64,000 nt of DNA from Clitoria ternatea. Taxonomy: Eukaryota; Streptophyta; Magnoliopsida; Fabales; Fabaceae. This document shows positions 58,911-64,000 of this stretch, piece by piece. The notes beneath the pieces are model-generated. The model searched no databases and was not told the DNA's origin. It saw nothing but the letters and a program-made list of their open reading frames with translations. A program made the position numbers and the translations under genes. The stretch is taken from the NCBI GenBank assembly GCA_037962975.1, contig CM075674.1, positions 88,428,501 through 88,492,500 of the forward strand, in the 5' to 3' direction. Each line of letters begins with the position of its first letter. Within the stretch, counting starts at the first letter, position 1.

Positions 58911-59497
58911 TGACCAGTGTCCGAGGTATAGAGTACACCTTGTATAACCGGTGTTGAATATACCTCTCACTCTCTTATTTTACACCGTCTCAGTAGGAGT
59001 TCAGTATTATAAACACAAGCTTAGTGGGAACATTGTGTCCTTTACGTTAAGGTATGCTTTAAGTCAATTCCAACTGAGGTTAATGGGACACACCAAGGGT
59101 GTTCCTGTAAAAGGAACCCTGATGCTTAAATCAGTATAGGTGTTACAGTGAAATAAAGAGATTATGGAGGTAATTAGGGGTAGTAAATGTTACTGCTGAA
59201 TTTAATGAATGACTTATATTTATAGAACTTCCCTGAGTGCAAGTTATGATTTGACCCCTAACAGTGAACAGTTTGTTACAGTCCTTACATAGAAGCAAGT
59301 TCTCCACTTACATCTGACTCTGATTCAGGTGTCAGCTTTTTTGACCGGGGTCGGGCTCACAGATCTGTACTGGGGTTTCTCATTAGTCTGGTTTTTCTGG
59401 GTTCTCCGTCCTGTATTTGATATGACTTAACATTTATTTTCTATTCTGTTATAACCGATGTCGCTGGCCTTTGGGGACCGGTATGCATGCCGAATCA
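58911..59497 (-). repeat. 3' LTR of the second Tat element (~587 bp)
   Basis: The - strand starts TGATTCGGCATGCATACCGG after the polypurine tract and ends ACACTGGTCA. A - strand TATA box TATAAATA lies at 59,217-59,224. The outer end is inferred from TG..CA and from similarity of layout to the other Tat LTRs. Confidence 0.7.
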
Positions 59498-59511
59498 TTT
59501 ATCCCCTAGCT
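59498..59511 (-). other. Polypurine tract of the second Tat element
   Basis: The - strand reads AGCTAGGGGATAAA directly before the LTR, one base different from the one at 54,807. Confidence 0.8.
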
Positions 59512-59922
59512 TGTTATTGCGACAGTGTTGCAGTAATGAGGTACTTATGTATTTTGGTACTTAACCTCTTTTTGGTGTTTGAAGGATTTTTCGACCGTTA
59601 TGGCAGTTCCTTATCTGTTGTGTGATTCATGACCATTGTGGCATGTTTAATTAAGCCTTTAATCTTCAATTAAGATTAATTAAGTGTCATTAAGGCTTCA
59701 TTTATTGTGCATTGTTTGGCATTCTTTGGAAAAATGACATGGCACGTGGACTATTGATATGGCAAACCATGGCTGGTATGTGTCATGCATACGCCTTCTT
59801 GTTAGAATGGTTATACCATTGGGAGCTGAAACGATGTTGGTTTTATGGGCCGCGTTGTTTCACCTTCCACATCGTCTATGGGCTGTGACAATTGAACTTC
59901 GACCCATGGTTACTCCGATGGC

Positions 59923-59930
59923 TATAAAAG
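59923..59930 (+). promoter_or_regulatory. TATA box of the second antisense gene
   Basis: GGCTATAAAAGAAG lies about 175 bp upstream of the ATG at 60,101, matching the arrangement in the first Tat element. Confidence 0.55.
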
Positions 59931-60100
59931 AAGAGAAGTCATAGCTGCTTCCTTCACTTAATTATTTTTCTACCTTGAAACTCTGCCTCTCCAGTGTTCA
60001 AGATATTTGTACTCCATCCTGGCCCGTACTACAAGAACTACAAGATTTATTCATATAGTTAGCCTTTTTCTTGACTCCGGCCTCTTATCTTCTTTTTAAG

Positions 60101-62475
60101 ATGTCTGATCTAACAGCTAACAGCGACCAAGAGAGGGACAACTCCGTGGAGATTATCTCTAACCCTACTTCATGGCCACTTGAGGCACCCGACATAGACC
60201 GCAGTTCTCTTAAGGGGACATCCGTAGATGGGTTAGGATGGGGAACTAGGGGATCAAGTTAGGGATGCTAACTTGGAAAATCCGGCGGCAGCCATGCCCC
60301 CTCATCCGGAGTCTTCTTCCTCATTTCAGTTCTCTTCACCCTAGTCTTCATTATCTCACTCATCTCCAAACTAAGATTTAGATCCAGCATAGTTTACTAC
60401 TAAGCTGATGATACTGATTTTTACCTGACCGTTCCATTTTTAGAACATGTCATTGTCATGGATGCCGCCAGATCTTTCGTTGTCTCAACTGAGCATGAGG
60501 ACACCCACATGATTATGGACGAAGTTGATTAGATGGCTTACTAAGCCGAAGATCCTTACTTTTGGGTGGCGAGGGACATTGTCGCAACCATCAACCGGCA
60601 TGTAAATGCCAATAAAAATATGGAGCTTGAGGTCGGTTTCTTCTAGCTTTCAAGAAAATATAAGAAATCTTTTGCGGTGTACGCTCTGTCATTCATAAAT
60701 CGGGTCTGCCATATCCCCCGCGAGAGATTTTTGTTTTTCCATGAATTTACACTGACCAAGATAGGAGTCTGATTCCCATTCACTAAGTTCAGAATGGGGG
60801 TTTTGAAATTTTTGGACATCGCCCCCAATCAACTACATCCCAAAGGTTGGGAATTGATTTTATCTCTTAAAGTTCTTGCCAAGCACCTGGGCTTCACTCC
60901 GACCATCGTCATCATTTTCTAGTATGCTCGAGTGATGCATCATGGTAGCGCCGGTATGGGCTTTGTCAACCTACGGTGTCAGAGTGACATCGTCAACTTT
61001 GAAGCCTTCGTGGAGTCTGCCAAGACCGCGGGAGCCTTCTTCAAAAATTCATTTTTCAAAGTTTTTGCCAAAGGGATCAGACCCCTTTTCTAGAAGAACG
61101 AGGAAGGCTGGTTTTTGATTCACACCAGCTGAACTCACCAACACTTCCTTCTTAAGAGCTCGGCGTACGCTGTTAAGGAACGCCAGCTCAGTGGGGGCTC
61201 CAATGCCATGGTTAACACCCTTCATACCATCTCCCAGGGTTATCCTCTAAAATGTCGGTCATTACTTGGAACCATAGAGATGAGGGATGAATACCTTGCC
61301 CGTTTGGGTACTTGGCCTTCCCTTTTCTCTTAAACTTTTATTCCTGCTATATCGGTTTTAACTCCTTTTTTAACTTTGCATTTTTTTAGGGAACATGAGT
61401 AGAAATGCTCTGGACGCCCTCTGCCAACTCCTGGCCGGTATGAATGTTGACACCGCTGATGAGAACACGGTCACCCCTAACTAAAAAAGGCTGTCACCCC
61501 CCTCCTCGGGTCCAAAAAGAGGGATAAAAAGAAGAACCCCGAAGGCCAAAGGAAAAATTAGAGGATCACCAAGGTTAAGGAGCAGAGAGACTCTAGTAAG
61601 GGAAAGTCATCATTGTTGAGGATGAACGGGTGAAGGAGATTCCCTACCATGACGCCGGTCTCGACGCTCTCGATGAACTGGTGGAGAGAGTTACTTCTCC
61701 CACCTTCAGGTTTACCCTTCCATTTCGGCTCAATGAGGGGTTGAATTCCAATGACATCCACTTTGCCCTTGACACGACGATGTGGGATCACCTGAAAACC
61801 CTTTCCATCATCCACTCCACCGCCATTAAAGGACCGCTAAGGGAGATAAAGCAGTTAAAGGAAAAGAATGCCCGCATGTTGGATGACCAAGAATGGGTCA
61901 AAGGCTAAAATCTCTTAATGAAAACAACTAGGCTCTAGAAATATGAGAAGGACTTGAAAAAGGAAAACGATAGGTTTCGCCAGGAGGTAGACAGACTGAA
62001 GGACCAAGTGGCCGGACTTAAGAAAGACAATGAGGGCCTCTCCACTATGGTCAAGGAGGGACAAGCAAAGTATTGCCAAGATGTGGAGCTTTTCGCCTGT
62101 GCCGCTATGGATGCTTTTATTCATGTGGTCCGACAAGTCACCTATTGCAACCGAGGTACCAATCTCAACTTGAATGGAATGGGTTTTTCAACAGATTCGG
62201 TAGTGGGGAGCTGGTCATCGAGGTCAATAGTGAGTCCTATGTTCCTTCTGACGAGGCTCTCAAATTTCTTCCTTTGGTGACAGGTGAAGATGACACTCCC
62301 CAAACCTATTGCAAGAAACATATAATAAAGATCAAGAAGATGAGCATGAAGAGGAAGAGGAGGACCGTGCTGAGGATGAGGACAATGGGGAGCCTGGGCA
62401 TGAAGAGAAGAAGGACCACGGTGGTCATGTTGACCCTTGATGCTTCTGTTTTATTTGCTCTGTGGACGGGTTAAG
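60101..62475 (+). pseudogene. Antisense gene of the second Tat element (decayed)
   Basis: ATG at 60,101 starts MSDLTANSDQERDNSVEII. Downstream pieces match the conserved domain of the copy at 54,127-51,453: FINRVCHIPRERFLFFHEF, FLDIAPNQLHPKGWELIL and MGFVNLRCQSDIVNFEAFVESAK. A probable intron ends TTTTTTTAG|GGAACATGAG near 61,389. Exon 2 shows ALDALCQLLAGM, then a separate segment at 61,630-61,908 and a coiled coil (NDRFRQEVDRLKDQVAGLKKDNEGL) to about 62,240. At least ten stops and frameshifts are present. It opposes its host element's pol. Confidence 0.7.
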
Positions 62476-62796
62476 CTCTGTCCATTTTGATGACTTGATC
62501 CTAATTTGGCCTTTGTGCCCTTTTACTAATTTTTTCGGGGTGTAGCCACCCATTCTTTTTTATGAATGCTTTAACCTTTCTTGAATGATGATGACATCTC
62601 TTTGTTTGCACAACTTTATGACTTTGGACTATCTTTAATTGTTGACATCGTCCTTATTTGAGTTTCATAACTTAGGAATTATTTCTGATAATTAAAATTA
62701 GAATGATAATTGGACCTCGTATGTTAACCATAAAACATCGGATCGAATAATCATAGTTCACTTCGGGGCTCCATGCTCTTGGGAACTTAGACATTT

Positions 62797-63115
62797 CTTG
62801 TATCCACTCTAGGGGTTTTCAACCGCTCCAGAGTTTTATTTTAATAACCGCTCTTGGGGCTTATTAGCCATTTCAGGGTTTAATTTTAATAACCGCTCTT
62901 GGGGCCTTTTAGCCACTCCGGGGTTTAATTTTAATAACCACTCTTAGGGCTTATCAGCCACTCTAGGGTTTAATTTTAATAATCGCTTTTATGGCCTTTT
63001 AGCCACTCGGGGTTTAATTTTAATAACCATTTTTAGGGCCTTTTAGCCACTCGGGGTTTAATTTTAATAACCGTTCTTGGGCTTATCAGCCACTTTGGGG
63101 TTTAATTTTAATAAG
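62797..63115. repeat. Tandem repeat, ~45 bp unit, 6-7 copies
   Basis: Units start at 62,843, 62,888, 62,933, 62,978, 63,022 and 63,066, with partial units at both ends. Consensus includes AATAACCGCTCTTGGGGC, TTAGCCACTC and GGGTTTAATTTT. It lies between pol and the antisense gene, the same place as the array at 50,452. Confidence 0.9.
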
Positions 63116-63372
63116 AATTCAGCAAGTCCTTTTAAGACCATAATTAGCGAATAAATAAGAATAGATAACCATATCTTTCTGAACTGATTTTATTTCTAAA
63201 TGGGCACTCCGATTGCATGCCTCATTAAAAACCTAGGTAGGGGAAAAAGAGTGTATGGCTCATGATGCCAGTTAGCTATAATACATGCGTAGATTCTTTA
63301 CATTCCATTTATTTTTAAACACTTCACCTCGCAAAGTTTCTAAAAGATAAACTCCTCTTGAAGTGACATCAT

Positions 63373-64000
63373 TCACCTAGTATGGGCCTTCCTAGTTGGA
63401 TGCCAACTTTCCTTGATGCAGTTTCCTACTGATGCTTTTCTTAAGACCCGATCACCAATTTGTACCTTCATATTATAGCACAATGCTGCTTTAGCATTAA
63501 TAGCTTGATCCCGGATGAATGCTGCTTTCCTGACTTTGTGAAGTGAGTCTAATTTATTCTTTAATCTTAAGCAATTGTCATTCTCATTAAACTGCTGAAC
63601 TCTTAGGGAGATCTGGTTGATTTCAACTGGTATGACTGTATCCACACTATATACTAACCAAAATGGAGCTTCACCCGTAGATGAATGAGGCATGGTGCGA
63701 TAAGCCCATAAGACATGACACAACTAGTTTGTCTTTTGTCCCTTTGCATCTTTAAGTCGCTTCTTCAGTCCTTTCAGGATTTCTCTATTTCCCACCTCGG
63801 CCTACCCATTAGTTTGTGGGTATTCAACTGATGAAAATACTTGTTGAATTTGAAGCCCCTCAAGGAGGCTTACGAACTTAGCGTCTGTGAATTGTGTTCC
63901 ATTGTTAGTAACAACCCTTCCCGGAATGCCAAACCTGGTGATTATGTTTTCATACAGGAAATGACGAGTTCTGGCTGAAGTTATGTGGACTACAACTTTT
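63373..64000 (-). pseudogene. Integrase of the second Tat element (partial)
   Basis: The - strand frame enters from the right edge with VVVHITSARTRHFLYENIITRFG and VTNNGTQFTDAKF (second catalytic Asp replaced by Asn), then PQTNG-stop-AEVGNRE with the catalytic Glu, a TAG before LCHVLWAYRT, and a C terminus to RKASVGNCIKESWHPT. It is closely related in arrangement to 49,700-50,330. Confidence 0.82.

Larger units (their letters stand above)
58911..64000 (-). mobile_element. Second Tat-lineage gypsy element, 3' part
   Basis: On the - strand: integrase, tandem repeats, antisense gene, polypurine tract, LTR. This is the same plan as the element at 32,672-55,578 and shares LTR start, polypurine tract and antisense gene type. 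It is in opposite orientation and clearly a different subfamily. The rest lies to the right of the window. It is heavily decayed. Confidence 0.85.

Noticed and set aside
61558..62136. - strand frames opposite the second antisense gene
   Set aside because: They are on the pol-sense strand but carry no gag or pol motif, and overlap the better supported coiled-coil frame.

Overview
The window reads as plant nuclear DNA, almost certainly from a legume and most likely a phaseoloid such as soybean. The key evidence is a pair of four-exon leghemoglobin genes, set in AT-rich DNA packed with nested LTR retrotransposons. I saw no bacterial, organellar or tRNA/rRNA genes. All assignments come from reading the sequence and the translations by eye; no database search was run.

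Layout. 1-~4,002 (- strand): partial Ty1/copia element with integrase, protease, gag, primer-binding site and 5' LTR, whose U3 carries 14 copies of a palindrome around TAATCGATTA. ~4,003-20,415 (-): a very large Ty3/gypsy element of the Ogre/Tat type. It has a tandem-repeat 3' region, one pol frame with stops, a frame-preserving intron between protease and RT, gag split by a solo LTR (12,375-13,637, target duplication CCTTG), an extra ORF1, and a 3.4 kb 5' LTR with a minisatellite. 20,416-22,073: LINE remnant and AT-rich DNA. 22,074-27,289 (+): a decayed 5.2 kb chromovirus of Reina type.

27,370-31,735: two leghemoglobin genes arranged head to head in a near-perfect inverted duplication (arms about 1.89 kb, spacer about 585 bp). 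Both have intact splice sites and 148-codon reading frames and differ at only two residues. They are the only host genes I can support.

32,672-55,578 (+): a Tat-lineage gypsy element (target duplication GTTCC). Its gag is interrupted by an 11.5 kb Tekay/Del-type chromovirus (33,915-45,394, - strand, duplication CTTAT, nearly identical 3.35 kb LTRs, one nonsense codon in gag-pol). Downstream of pol the Tat element carries tandem repeats and then an antisense gene with its own TATA box and a 94 bp intron. 55,584-58,910: microsatellite, Ulp1-like protease remnant, copia RT/RNase H remnant with a 3' LTR. 58,911-64,000 (-): a second related Tat element in opposite orientation with the same plan (LTR, antisense gene with TATA box, tandem repeats, integrase).

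The globin pair is the functional core and would supply heme oxygen carrier for nodules. Everything else is mobile DNA at different stages of decay. The order of events is partly readable: the Tekay element and the solo LTR arrived after their hosts, and the copia element probably arrived after the Ogre element.
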